A DNA stretch of 64,000 nt, from contig JADKJW010000005.1 of NCBI GenBank assembly GCA_016720835.1, positions 230,496 to 294,495 on the forward strand, given 5' to 3'. The stretch is from Ignavibacteria bacterium. GTDB lineage: Bacteria > Bacteroidota > Ignavibacteria > SZUA-365. The translations under genes were made by a program, and so were the position numbers. Positions 49,460-56,686 of this stretch are shown here, piece by piece. Position 1 is the first letter of the stretch, and every line of letters starts with the position of its first letter. The notes beneath the pieces were generated by a model that was not told the origin of the DNA, ran no database searches, and was given only the letters and a program-made list of their open reading frames with translations.

Positions 49460-50640
49460 CGGAACTCTATCTTGACAACGCGTCCACCACGCCGCTCGAT
49501 CCCGCGGTGCTCGAGGCGATGCTGCCGTTTCTCCGCGAGGAGTACGGGAATCCGTCCTCGATTCACCGCTTCGGCCGCAGGGCGCGCGTCGCGGTGGAGG
49601 AGGCGCGGGAACACGTCGCCGCGTTGTTCGATGCGGACCTTTCGGAAATCGTGTTCACCAGCGGCGGCACGGAAGCGGACAATGCCGCGCTGCATGCCGC
49701 GTGGCGCATCGCCGGCACGAAGGGGCGCTCGCGCGTGCTCTCGTCGCAGGCGGAGCATCAGGCGGTGCTGCGGAGCATCGAGCATCTCGGCAGGGAGGGA
49801 GCGGAACGCGTCTTTGTCCCGGTGACGGCCCGCGCGTCCGTGCACGTCGATGCGGCGATCGATTCCATGGACGAGACGCTCGCGCTCGCCGCATTCATGC
49901 ATGTGAACAACGAAACGGGCGGCATCAATCCGATCGCGCGCCTTGCGGAGGCCGCGAAGGAGCGCGGAGCCATGTTCCACACGGATGCCGTGCAGTCCGC
50001 CGGCAAGTTGCCGCTGTCCTCGAAGGCGATCCCCTACGATTTCGCGGCGGCATCGGCGCACAAGCTGCACGGGCCCAAGGGCATCGGCGCGCTCTTCGTG
50101 CGCAGGGGCATTGACTTCGCGCCGTTCATCGCGGGCGGAGCGCAGGAGCGCGGAAGGCGCGGCGGCACCGAGAGCGTGGCCCTGATCGCCGGCTTCGGCG
50201 CGGCGGCCCGACTCGCGCTCGCGCAGCGCGAGGAGCGCCTCGCGCGATGGTCCCTGCTGCGGGACGCGCTGCTGCGCGCGATCCGCGCGTTGCATCCGGC
50301 CTGTATCGTCAACGGCGACGGCGCGGACGCGCTGCCTTCCATCGTGAGCGTCTCCTTCCCGTCGCAGGCGTTTCCGCTCGACGGGGAGGCCCTCGTGATG
50401 CAGCTCGACATCGAGGGCGTCGCGGTGTCGAGCGGTTCCGCGTGCACGGCGGGCAGCATCGAAGCCTCGCATGTGATGCGGGCCATCGGGTACGATCGCG
50501 CGACGAGCGAGGCGACCATCCGTTTTTCCTTCGGCGCTTCGACGTCGCTCGACGACGTGATGAAGGGCGCGGCCGCCGTGAACGCCGTCGTGTCGAGAAT
50601 GCTTCAGGCCGGCGGGACCTCGCGCAGCGCGATGCCGTAA
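49456..50640 (+). CDS. cysteine desulfurase (NifS/IscS family)
   Basis: The 394-aa class-V aminotransferase has the opening LDNASTTPLDPAVLEAM, the PLP-stacking His101 (AEHQAV), Asp177, the Schiff-base Lys203 in SAHKLHGPKG and the catalytic Cys330 in SSGSACTAGS. It converts cysteine to alanine and passes sulfur as persulfide to Fe-S or thionucleoside pathways. The short Cys loop is of the group-I type. No iscU or other Fe-S gene is adjacent. It is coupled to birA by ATGA, and its last 37 bases overlap the convergent Ppx/GppA gene. Confidence 0.93.
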   Translation: MTELYLDNASTTPLDPAVLEAMLPFLREEYGNPSSIHRFGRRARVAVEEAREHVAALFDADLSEIVFTSGGTEADNAALHAAWRIAGTKGRSRVLSSQAEHQAVLRSIEHLGREGAERVFVPVTARASVHVDAAIDSMDETLALAAFMHVNNETGGINPIARLAEAAKERGAMFHTDAVQSAGKLPLSSKAIPYDFAAASAHKLHGPKGIGALFVRRGIDFAPFIAGGAQERGRRGGTESVALIAGFGAAARLALAQREERLARWSLLRDALLRAIRALHPACIVNGDGADALPSIVSVSFPSQAFPLDGEALVMQLDIEGVAVSSGSACTAGSIEASHVMRAIGYDRATSEATIRFSFGASTSLDDVMKGAAAVNAVVSRMLQAGGTSRSAMP

Positions 50641-51521
50641 CGCAGCCCTCTGTCGCTGACGATCAGCGACTGCACGCCCCGCGCATCCATGATCCCGAGG
50701 AGGATCGCGACGCCCGCGAGGATGACGTCCGCGCGCCCGATCTCGATGTGAAACTCGCGCACGAGCGCGTCATGGCTCATGCGGCGCATCTGCTCGAAAC
50801 GCGCGCGAATGCCATCGGCGGTGAGCACGCAGCCGGACACGCGCGCGCCGTCGTAGGAGGTCAGACCGAGTTCGATGGCGGCAAGCGTGGTGACGGTTCC
50901 CGCCACGCCGACGAAGGCCGTGCGCGATGCGTCGAAGTCCGGGAAACGCATCGCTTCGTGCGCAATCCATGCGATGCAGGCCTCGAGATCCGCATCGGAC
51001 GGCGGCGTGCCGCGCAGGAAGCGTTCGGTGAGGCGCACGGCGCCGATGTCGATGCTTCGATGCGCCGTGATCTCCCGCCCGTCGCCGACGATCAATTCCG
51101 TACTTCCGCCTCCGATATCCAGCACCGCGATCTGTTCCGGGGCATCGCGCAGGCCCGACACCGCACCGGCGTAGGACCAGCGCGCCTCGTCTTCGCCGCT
51201 GAGCACCTCGAAGGTGATGCCGGTCGCGTCCCGCATTGCGGCGATGAATTCCTCGCGGTTCACCGCGTCTCGCAGCGCGCTCGTGCCCGTGGCGCGGATG
51301 ACCTCCGCGCCGGATGCGCGGATGATGTCCGCGAACGCGCGCAGATGCCGCTCGCAGCGCAGGAAGGATTCCGCCGCGATGCGTTTCTCCGCGCCCACGC
51401 CCTTTCCGAGGCGCGCGATCTCCAGCCGCTCGTCAACCACGGTCAGGCTGCGATCCGCGCCGACGTCGGCGATCAGGAGCAGGATGGTGTTGGTGCCGAG
51501 GTCGATGGAGGCGATGCGCAT
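50604..51521 (-). CDS. Ppx/GppA-family phosphatase
   Basis: The 305-aa product has the ASKHA-fold signatures: phosphate-1 SIDLGTNTILLLIADV at the start, ATGTSALRDAVNREEF, and phosphate-2 VLDIGGGSTELIVG. It lacks the extra C-terminal domains of E. coli Ppx, like the short family members. It hydrolyses polyphosphate or pppGpp; which one cannot be told. The ATG at 51521 lies just after a 7-bp triplicate repeat. Its stop codon lies inside the end of the convergent cysteine desulfurase gene. Confidence 0.92.
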   Translation of the reverse strand: MRIASIDLGTNTILLLIADVGADRSLTVVDERLEIARLGKGVGAEKRIAAESFLRCERHLRAFADIIRASGAEVIRATGTSALRDAVNREEFIAAMRDATGITFEVLSGEDEARWSYAGAVSGLRDAPEQIAVLDIGGGSTELIVGDGREITAHRSIDIGAVRLTERFLRGTPPSDADLEACIAWIAHEAMRFPDFDASRTAFVGVAGTVTTLAAIELGLTSYDGARVSGCVLTADGIRARFEQMRRMSHDALVREFHIEIGRADVILAGVAILLGIMDARGVQSLIVSDRGLRYGIALREVPPA

Positions 51522-51530
51522 GGGGTGGGG

Positions 51531-51554
51531 AAGGATGAAGGATGAAGGATGAAG
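51531..51554. repeat. AAGGATG x3 short tandem repeat
   Basis: Three perfect copies of a 7-bp unit plus AAG, within the 61 bases between the Ppx/GppA start and the prmA stop. Seven bases is not a multiple of three, but the tract lies outside the coding frame, so a copy change would alter only leader spacing. Confidence 0.8.
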
Positions 51555-51582
51555 AAGGGGCGAGACTGGTTAGAGCAATCTT

Positions 51583-52437
51583 CTATGAGGATTCTGTGGA
51601 TAATCGGACGTCAAGGGCGGCCCAGTCGTCTTCGAGCATGGCGTCGAGCGGTGTGAATCCCTCGGCGCGGGCGGCGTCGCGGATGTCGTCGAGATCGGCG
51701 GGGGTGAAGCCGGAGAGCAGGAGGATACCCTCGGGGTTCAGCAACCCGGCGAAGGCCGGGAACATCGCGATGTTGTCGTTGCGCGTGATATTCGAGCAGA
51801 TCACGTCGAAACGGCCGTCGGCGTGCTCGATCGAGCCGTGATGGACGCGCACGCGTCCCTCCATCCCGTTCCGGGCGATATTCTCCTCGGCGTTGTCCTT
51901 CGACCATTCGTCGGTATCGACGCCCACCGCTTCCGCGGCGCCGAGCGCCACCGCGGCAATCGCGAGCACGCCGGTTCCCGTCCCGACGTCGAGCACGCGC
52001 TCGCCGCCCCGGATCGCGCCCTCGAGCAGGCGCATCATCAGGCGCGTGGTCTGGTGATAGCCGGTTCCGAAGGACATTTTCGGATCGATGGTCAACACGA
52101 TCACGCCGGGCTCCGGAGCCGCGGGATGCCAGGTCGGGGCGATCACGAAGCGGTCGGACACGCGAATCGGCGTGATGCTTTCCTCCCACGCGCGGTTCCA
52201 GTTTTCCTGCCGCAATTCCATGACATCGACCGGATGCGCCGGAGACATCGCGGCGAAACGGTCGAGAATGCCGCCCTCGCGCGCAGCCTCCCACGACGCC
52301 CGGTCGAAGTAACACTGCCAGACGGTATCCTCATCGAGGAAACCGAGCGGCGCATAGGGGAGGAGCAGGGCCTGCAGTTCCTCGCGCCGTTCCATGTCGC
52401 CGCATGCGAATTGGATGTAGATCGTTTCCGTGCTCAT
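51583..52437 (-). CDS. prmA: ribosomal protein L11 methyltransferase
   Basis: The 284-aa product has an N-terminal substrate-recognition domain (MSTETIYIQFACGDMERREE...) and a class-I SAM methyltransferase domain: TIDPKMSFGTGYHQTTRLMM, motif I VLDVGTGTGVLAIAA, and the post-II NIT-type motif (CSNITRND). PrmA trimethylates L11. The ATG at 52437 is the start; the longer open frame upstream belongs to a shadow of the next gene. It is separated from the glutaminyl cyclase gene by 34 bases. Confidence 0.9.
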   Translation of the reverse strand: MSTETIYIQFACGDMERREELQALLLPYAPLGFLDEDTVWQCYFDRASWEAAREGGILDRFAAMSPAHPVDVMELRQENWNRAWEESITPIRVSDRFVIAPTWHPAAPEPGVIVLTIDPKMSFGTGYHQTTRLMMRLLEGAIRGGERVLDVGTGTGVLAIAAVALGAAEAVGVDTDEWSKDNAEENIARNGMEGRVRVHHGSIEHADGRFDVICSNITRNDNIAMFPAFAGLLNPEGILLLSGFTPADLDDIRDAARAEGFTPLDAMLEDDWAALDVRLSTESS

Positions 52438-52471
52438 CGCGCGTTCTCGCTCCGGTGTTCGTGCATGGACA

Positions 52472-53482
52472 TCAGACGGGTTTCGTGCCGAGGAGCACGT
52501 GGAGCAGCACCTTGCCGACGCGGCCGAGCGTGAGCGGGGAGCATTGCTCCGGCGTGTCCGCGAGCGTATGCCAGTATTTGCGGCGCGGGTCCGCTGCGGC
52601 GTGACCGACCAGCTCCGCGTCGATGATGTCGATGGTCCTGATGCCCGCCGTCGTGTTGAGCGCATGATGATCGTCGATGATGCCGCCGTGGCCCTGCACC
52701 TTGAAGTTCGGAACGCCGAGCTGTCCCGCCGCGGACCAGACCATGCGCACAATGTCGCCCGCGTACTGCACGGAGAATTCCTCCTGCGGGAAGACGGCAT
52801 CCTTGTCGCCGACGAGATCGAGGAGCACCCCGTAGAGCGGCGCATAGCCCTCGGGCACGGTGGCCGCGAAGTATTTGCTGCCGAGGCAGTACATCGACTC
52901 GTCGCCCTCCCTGCCGTAATCCTCCCCGTCGAAGAACACCAGGTCGACCCCGACTGTCGGGCAGATTCTGGCGAATACCTCCGCGAGGTGGAGGAGCACG
53001 GCAACGCCGCTCGCGCCGTCGTTGGCTCCCGGAATGGCGATGCGCTGCCGCGAGCTGTCCTTCTCGCGGTCGGCGCGGGGACGCGAATCCCAGTGCGCGC
53101 ACAGAAGCACACGCTCCTTCGCATCGGGCTTGAACGATGCGATGACGTTGCTCATCCGAAGCGTGATGCCGTCATACCCGCCCATGGAGAATTCCTGCAC
53201 GCGGACAGTGTCCGCAAGCGGCCGCAGGAAATCCACCATCCAGTTCAGGCAGGCGGCATGCGCCGGCGTGTTCGGGACGCGCGGTCCGAACGCCACCTGT
53301 TTTTTCAGCAGCTCGAACGTGCGTTCTCCGGAGAATTCCGGCACATCGCGCGGCATCTGGAAGGTCATCGCGGGCTTCGGCGGCGGCATGGGTTCGTCCT
53401 TTTTCGTTCCGCACGAACTCAGCAGGACGGCGATCGGAAGCAGCAGCGCGGCTCCTCGTTGCATGATGGAGTGGATGTGCAT
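52472..53482 (-). CDS. M28-type glutaminyl-peptide cyclotransferase (lipoprotein)
   Basis: The 336-aa product has a lipoprotein signal peptide with LLSSC (Cys24) and an M28 fold close to Bacteroidetes glutaminyl cyclases: LLCAHWDSRPRAD (zinc His), PGANDGASGVAVLL (Asp) and VFFDGEDYGREG (Glu), then YCLGSKYFA. Such enzymes turn N-terminal Gln into pyroglutamate on exported proteins. The ATG at 53482 with GGAG upstream is chosen; ATG at 53464 is possible. It lies just downstream of the T9SS protease genes, and all eight recognised signal-peptidase-I substrates in the window would begin with Gln. A simple aminopeptidase is the main alternative. Confidence 0.85.
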   Translation of the reverse strand: MHIHSIMQRGAALLLPIAVLLSSCGTKKDEPMPPPKPAMTFQMPRDVPEFSGERTFELLKKQVAFGPRVPNTPAHAACLNWMVDFLRPLADTVRVQEFSMGGYDGITLRMSNVIASFKPDAKERVLLCAHWDSRPRADREKDSSRQRIAIPGANDGASGVAVLLHLAEVFARICPTVGVDLVFFDGEDYGREGDESMYCLGSKYFAATVPEGYAPLYGVLLDLVGDKDAVFPQEEFSVQYAGDIVRMVWSAAGQLGVPNFKVQGHGGIIDDHHALNTTAGIRTIDIIDAELVGHAAADPRRKYWHTLADTPEQCSPLTLGRVGKVLLHVLLGTKPV

Positions 53483-53503
53483 GAGTCTCCGTGTTCGGGT
53501 GCT

Positions 53504-53539
53504 GAAAAAAAGCGGCAGGCATGCACGCACGCCTGCCGC
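53504..53539 (-). terminator. strong intrinsic terminator after the broken protease gene
   Basis: 9-bp stem GCGGCAGGC/GCCTGCCGC with a 10-base loop (53512-53539). On the minus strand it is followed by seven T. It lies 24 bases past the stop at 53563 and 22 bases before the cyclase ATG. Confidence 0.88.
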
Positions 53540-53562
53540 GGAAACCTGGGGGATCGAGCGGA

Positions 53563-54237
53563 TTATTTCATCACGACCATGGCGCGCGTCAGCCGCCGAC
53601 CGCCGGAGAGCAGCTCGCAGGTGTAGACGCCGGAGGGCAGCCCGCGCGCGTCGAAGCGCAGCGAGTGCCGTCCCGCGGGCACCATCCCGTTCACCGGCAC
53701 CGACACGAGCATTCCGAGCGGCGAATAGATGCTGATGCGCGCGGCGGCCGCTTCGGGAAGCGAGAAGGCGATCGTCGTGGAAGGATTGAACGGATTCGGG
53801 TAGTTCTGCTCGAGGTCGAGTCGTGCGGGCAGCGCTTCCGCGTGTTCGACGCCGACGAGGGACTTGTCGATCTCGAGGATTTCGAAGTCGTCCACCGCGG
53901 CCTCCACCAGACTCTGTTTGTCGACGACGCTGTCGCTTGCGCTGAACTTGATCTTGAACTTGTCCGACAGCTCCACGTAATCCTTGATGCGGAACACCAT
54001 CGGCTTCCAGGACGCATTCGCTTCGTGGGTCTGCTCGATGTCCTTCCACGTGGCTCCGCCGTCGCTCGAGATGCGGACGGCCCAGATGCCGATACCGGGG
54101 TTGGCACCCGCATCGTTCGAGTACCAGCGATAATACCGGATGACGGGATCGGTGTACGTCGTGACGTCGTACGCCTTGGAGAGAAGATCGTTGACGCCGT
54201 TGTCCACGTCATTCGTCCCGAGATCTTCTCCGGTCAA
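53563..54237 (-). CDS. T9SS-type metalloprotease, C-terminal segment after a frameshift
   Basis: This frame encodes the last part of the protease whose first parts are at 54709-56568 and 54209-54712. It has a jelly-roll-like domain (YDVTTYTDPVIRYYRWYSND, VEAAVDDFEILEID) and a T9SS type-A sorting domain with QNYPNPFNPSTTIAF, LPSGVYTCELLSGGR and a C-terminal MVVMK. The paralogue at 56687-59674 has the same regions in one frame. Homology resumes upstream of the ATG at 54237, near 54260 (VTGNALTGEDLG), so that ATG is not a real start. A terminator follows. Confidence 0.75.
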   Translation of the reverse strand: MTGEDLGTNDVDNGVNDLLSKAYDVTTYTDPVIRYYRWYSNDAGANPGIGIWAVRISSDGGATWKDIEQTHEANASWKPMVFRIKDYVELSDKFKIKFSASDSVVDKQSLVEAAVDDFEILEIDKSLVGVEHAEALPARLDLEQNYPNPFNPSTTIAFSLPEAAAARISIYSPLGMLVSVPVNGMVPAGRHSLRFDARGLPSGVYTCELLSGGRRLTRAMVVMK

Positions 54238-54712
54238 CGCGTTGCCGGTGACCGCACCGGTCCTTGTTCAGCCCCGGAGTCTTGTCCGCATTGGGCTGGA
54301 CGTACGGCACATCGGGAGGCGAGCCGAGGGAGGTGTTCCACGTGCCGACGGGTTTCGCACGCACCCACTTGCCGGTTTCACAATCGGCCTCGACCGTCCA
54401 CCCGTCCGCGAGTTCGCTGTCGTAGAACGCCCTCGAGATGAATCCGACGAGGAAGAGATAGTTCTGCATCGGCGCGAGGGTCGGAACGCGGAACGTGGAC
54501 CCGTAGTTGTCCTTGCAATCGTAGTAGTAGCGCACGATCGATCCTGCCTTCTGCGCGGGGAAATTCCCCGAGAATCGCTTCGCGGACGTGTTCACGGTCA
54601 TCGGCATCGTCTGCGACGTGGCCCAATTGTCCGTGGTGTACACGAGGGTGATTTCGGAAACCGTGAGAAGGTTCTGGTTGATCATCGGGGCGACAAGGAT
54701 ATCGCCGTTCAT
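54209..54712 (-). CDS. T9SS-type metalloprotease, middle segment between two frameshifts
   Basis: The 167-codon frame starts at an ATG that overlaps the stop of the first segment (ATGA) and matches the middle of the 56687-59674 paralogue: TDNWATSQTMPM, AGSIVRYYYDCKDNYGSTFR, LADGWTVEADCETGKWVRAK and PPDVPYVQPNADKTPG. The last 14 or so residues (GHRQRVDRR...) are out of frame; the correct frame is that of 53563-54237. Adding one C to the CCCC run at 54713-54716 would join it to the first segment as NPYPPMNGDIL. Translational coupling through ATGA is an alternative, but the mature domain would then lack a signal peptide. Confidence 0.65.
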   Translation of the reverse strand: MNGDILVAPMINQNLLTVSEITLVYTTDNWATSQTMPMTVNTSAKRFSGNFPAQKAGSIVRYYYDCKDNYGSTFRVPTLAPMQNYLFLVGFISRAFYDSELADGWTVEADCETGKWVRAKPVGTWNTSLGSPPDVPYVQPNADKTPGLNKDRCGHRQRVDRRRSRDE

Positions 54713-56568
54713 CGGGGATACGGATTCGTGACGCTGGTCTGATCGCCGAGGGGATTGAAACTCAGCGTGAGACCCGATGCGGGAATTCCGTGCTTGACGA
54801 AGGCGGGGATGATGTCCGCGCTGTGCGGGGTGCCGTTCGCGAGGTTGCCGTCATCGTCGTCGGCGACGAGAATTTCGATGAAGTAGTCCGCGAACACCTC
54901 TCCGGTTGTGGTGCCGTCGGGCGTGCCGTATTTCACGTAATGCGTCAGTTTCCTGGACACCTCGAGGCCGATGGCCTTGCGCATGTCCCACACCGCGCCG
55001 CTCAGGATCATGCCGTCGTCATGAATTTCGTTGACGAGGTTCTCGGGGTAACGGCGGGTGTTGTCGGAGTTGCGGATGAGGCCGTCGGGCGAGCCCGAGA
55101 GCATGAATCCGATGCCGATGCGGGGGTCGTCGCGCAGCATGTTCGCGGGGATGTCGGAAGTCGCCTCGCCGAGCGTGCCGTTGCTCATGCTCGAGCCCTT
55201 CAGTTTCGTGTACAGGAACTGGTTGACGGCGTGTCCGTACTCGTGGTAGATCACGTCGGCGATCTCGCCGGTGTTGCCGCAGGTGGCGCTTTTCGCGAAG
55301 AAGTTCATTCGCGTGCCGTCCCAGTTCGCGTTGCAGGACGCATTGATGTTGGCGACGCCCGTGATCTGGCGGTCGATGTCGGCGAGCTTGTTCGAGGGAT
55401 CGATACCGCGCAGGTAGTTGCGGATCGTGGTCATATGGAAATAGATGCAGCGTTCCGCGGCGGTGGAGTTCGTGGAATCCCACACGACGGACAGTTCCTG
55501 CCCGGCGATGGCGCTCGTGGCGATGCGGCCGTTCTTGGCCACGGCGGTGGAATCCCCGCGGCGCACGAGCGAATACTGGCCCGCGAGCCTTGCGACCACA
55601 GGCGCGGTCAACTCGGCGCCGATGTCGGCGGTGAAGCGGCCGTCCGCGTCGGTGATGTACTCCTTGCCGCCGACGTTCACGTAGGCGTTCGGAACCGGCT
55701 CCATGCTCGCGCCGACGAGCCAGGAATCCTTGTACACGGACATCATGAGGCGGCCGTTGACCGTGTTGCCGGCCGGCCGGGGCTCATGCTCGTCGCCACG
55801 GTGAAAGTGCTGCACGAGATTCTTCCGCCACAGCACCGCGCCGCTGTGGGCGTCCACGAAGGTGTTCCAGACGTCCTCGGGGCCGGCGTTCACGACGAAG
55901 TTGTACACGAGCCGCGCGTCGATGCGCGTCGCGAATTTCAAGGGCAGAATGAAGAGCGTCCCGCCCGTGATGCGGTCGTCGGCGGGGGGAACGGCGAAGC
56001 CGGCCTTCGCGAAGGCGCGCGCGGCGTCCACGCCGAGCGACGGGGCCGTGTCGACGGACAGGCCCGGCTTGGCGTCCGAGCCGAACATGAACACGCGGCC
56101 GTCGCGCGAGATGCGCAGGTCCACGTAGGAGTTCAGCACATCGATGCCGTTGTGGGTCTGGATGAATTTCTGGTACGCCTTGCCGTCCACAATTTCGGAG
56201 TAGAGCATCCGGAGATTCGCCGGATCGGCATTGAGGAGCGCGGCGTTCTCCCGCACGAACTGCCTGCCGGCCTGCGGCGCGTTCATGAGCGTGATCGCCG
56301 GGAAGCCCTCGATCGGGATGCCCGCGCCCCATGCGCGGTGCGGATTGTTCGTCAGTTCGTTGTAGCGAAATTCCCAGCCGGGATTCTCCCCGAGGAAGCG
56401 CGCGAAGGAGGCGTTGGTCTTGGCGAACGAATTCGCGAAGCGCACGGTCTGCGGCGTCATCACGGCGCCCTCGTCGGGCAGACGCACTTCAAGACCGGCG
56501 TCACCCTGCGACAGCGCCGACGCGGTAAGGAGGAACAGCAGAATCATCGATGCGAACGAACGTGTCAT
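54709..56568 (-). CDS. T9SS-type M4/M36-like metalloprotease, N-terminal and catalytic segment
   Basis: The 619-aa segment starts at ATG 56568 with GAGG six bases upstream. It has a signal peptide ending TASALS before QGDAG (mature Gln), an FTP-like propeptide (about 80-250), and a gluzincin catalytic domain with VIYHEYGHAVNQFLY (His442, Glu443, His446) and GEATSDIPANM, which should give the third zinc ligand. The frame stops at 54709, just after NPYPR, where the paralogue continues without interruption. The catalytic domain is therefore encoded whole, but the sorting domain that would send it through T9SS is out of frame. It is upstream of the cyclase gene and downstream of its paralogue on the same strand. 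Confidence 0.82.
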   Translation of the reverse strand: MTRSFASMILLFLLTASALSQGDAGLEVRLPDEGAVMTPQTVRFANSFAKTNASFARFLGENPGWEFRYNELTNNPHRAWGAGIPIEGFPAITLMNAPQAGRQFVRENAALLNADPANLRMLYSEIVDGKAYQKFIQTHNGIDVLNSYVDLRISRDGRVFMFGSDAKPGLSVDTAPSLGVDAARAFAKAGFAVPPADDRITGGTLFILPLKFATRIDARLVYNFVVNAGPEDVWNTFVDAHSGAVLWRKNLVQHFHRGDEHEPRPAGNTVNGRLMMSVYKDSWLVGASMEPVPNAYVNVGGKEYITDADGRFTADIGAELTAPVVARLAGQYSLVRRGDSTAVAKNGRIATSAIAGQELSVVWDSTNSTAAERCIYFHMTTIRNYLRGIDPSNKLADIDRQITGVANINASCNANWDGTRMNFFAKSATCGNTGEIADVIYHEYGHAVNQFLYTKLKGSSMSNGTLGEATSDIPANMLRDDPRIGIGFMLSGSPDGLIRNSDNTRRYPENLVNEIHDDGMILSGAVWDMRKAIGLEVSRKLTHYVKYGTPDGTTTGEVFADYFIEILVADDDDGNLANGTPHSADIIPAFVKHGIPASGLTLSFNPLGDQTSVTNPYPR

Positions 56569-56604
56569 GAAAGCCTCACAATGAAAATGGGATTCTGGGC
56601 GGAT

Positions 56605-56632
56605 ACAGTACTTTTCATTCCTCTTGACCAAA
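56605..56632 (-). promoter_or_regulatory. putative promoter of the first protease gene
   Basis: Minus strand: TTTG (complement of 56629-56632), 18 bases, TACTGT (complement of 56605-56610). The leader would be about 35 bases. It matches the Bacteroidetes pattern only partly. Confidence 0.33.
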
Positions 56633-56686
56633 CAATGCGACCGGGCAAAAAGTTACTTCGGAGACGCGGTTCCGCTGCCGAGGAGT

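Noticed and set aside
54209..54712. An independent small gene translated by reinitiation at ATGA
   Set aside because: The sequence matches the middle of the intact paralogue and has no start or end of its own, so a frameshifted part of one gene is more likely.
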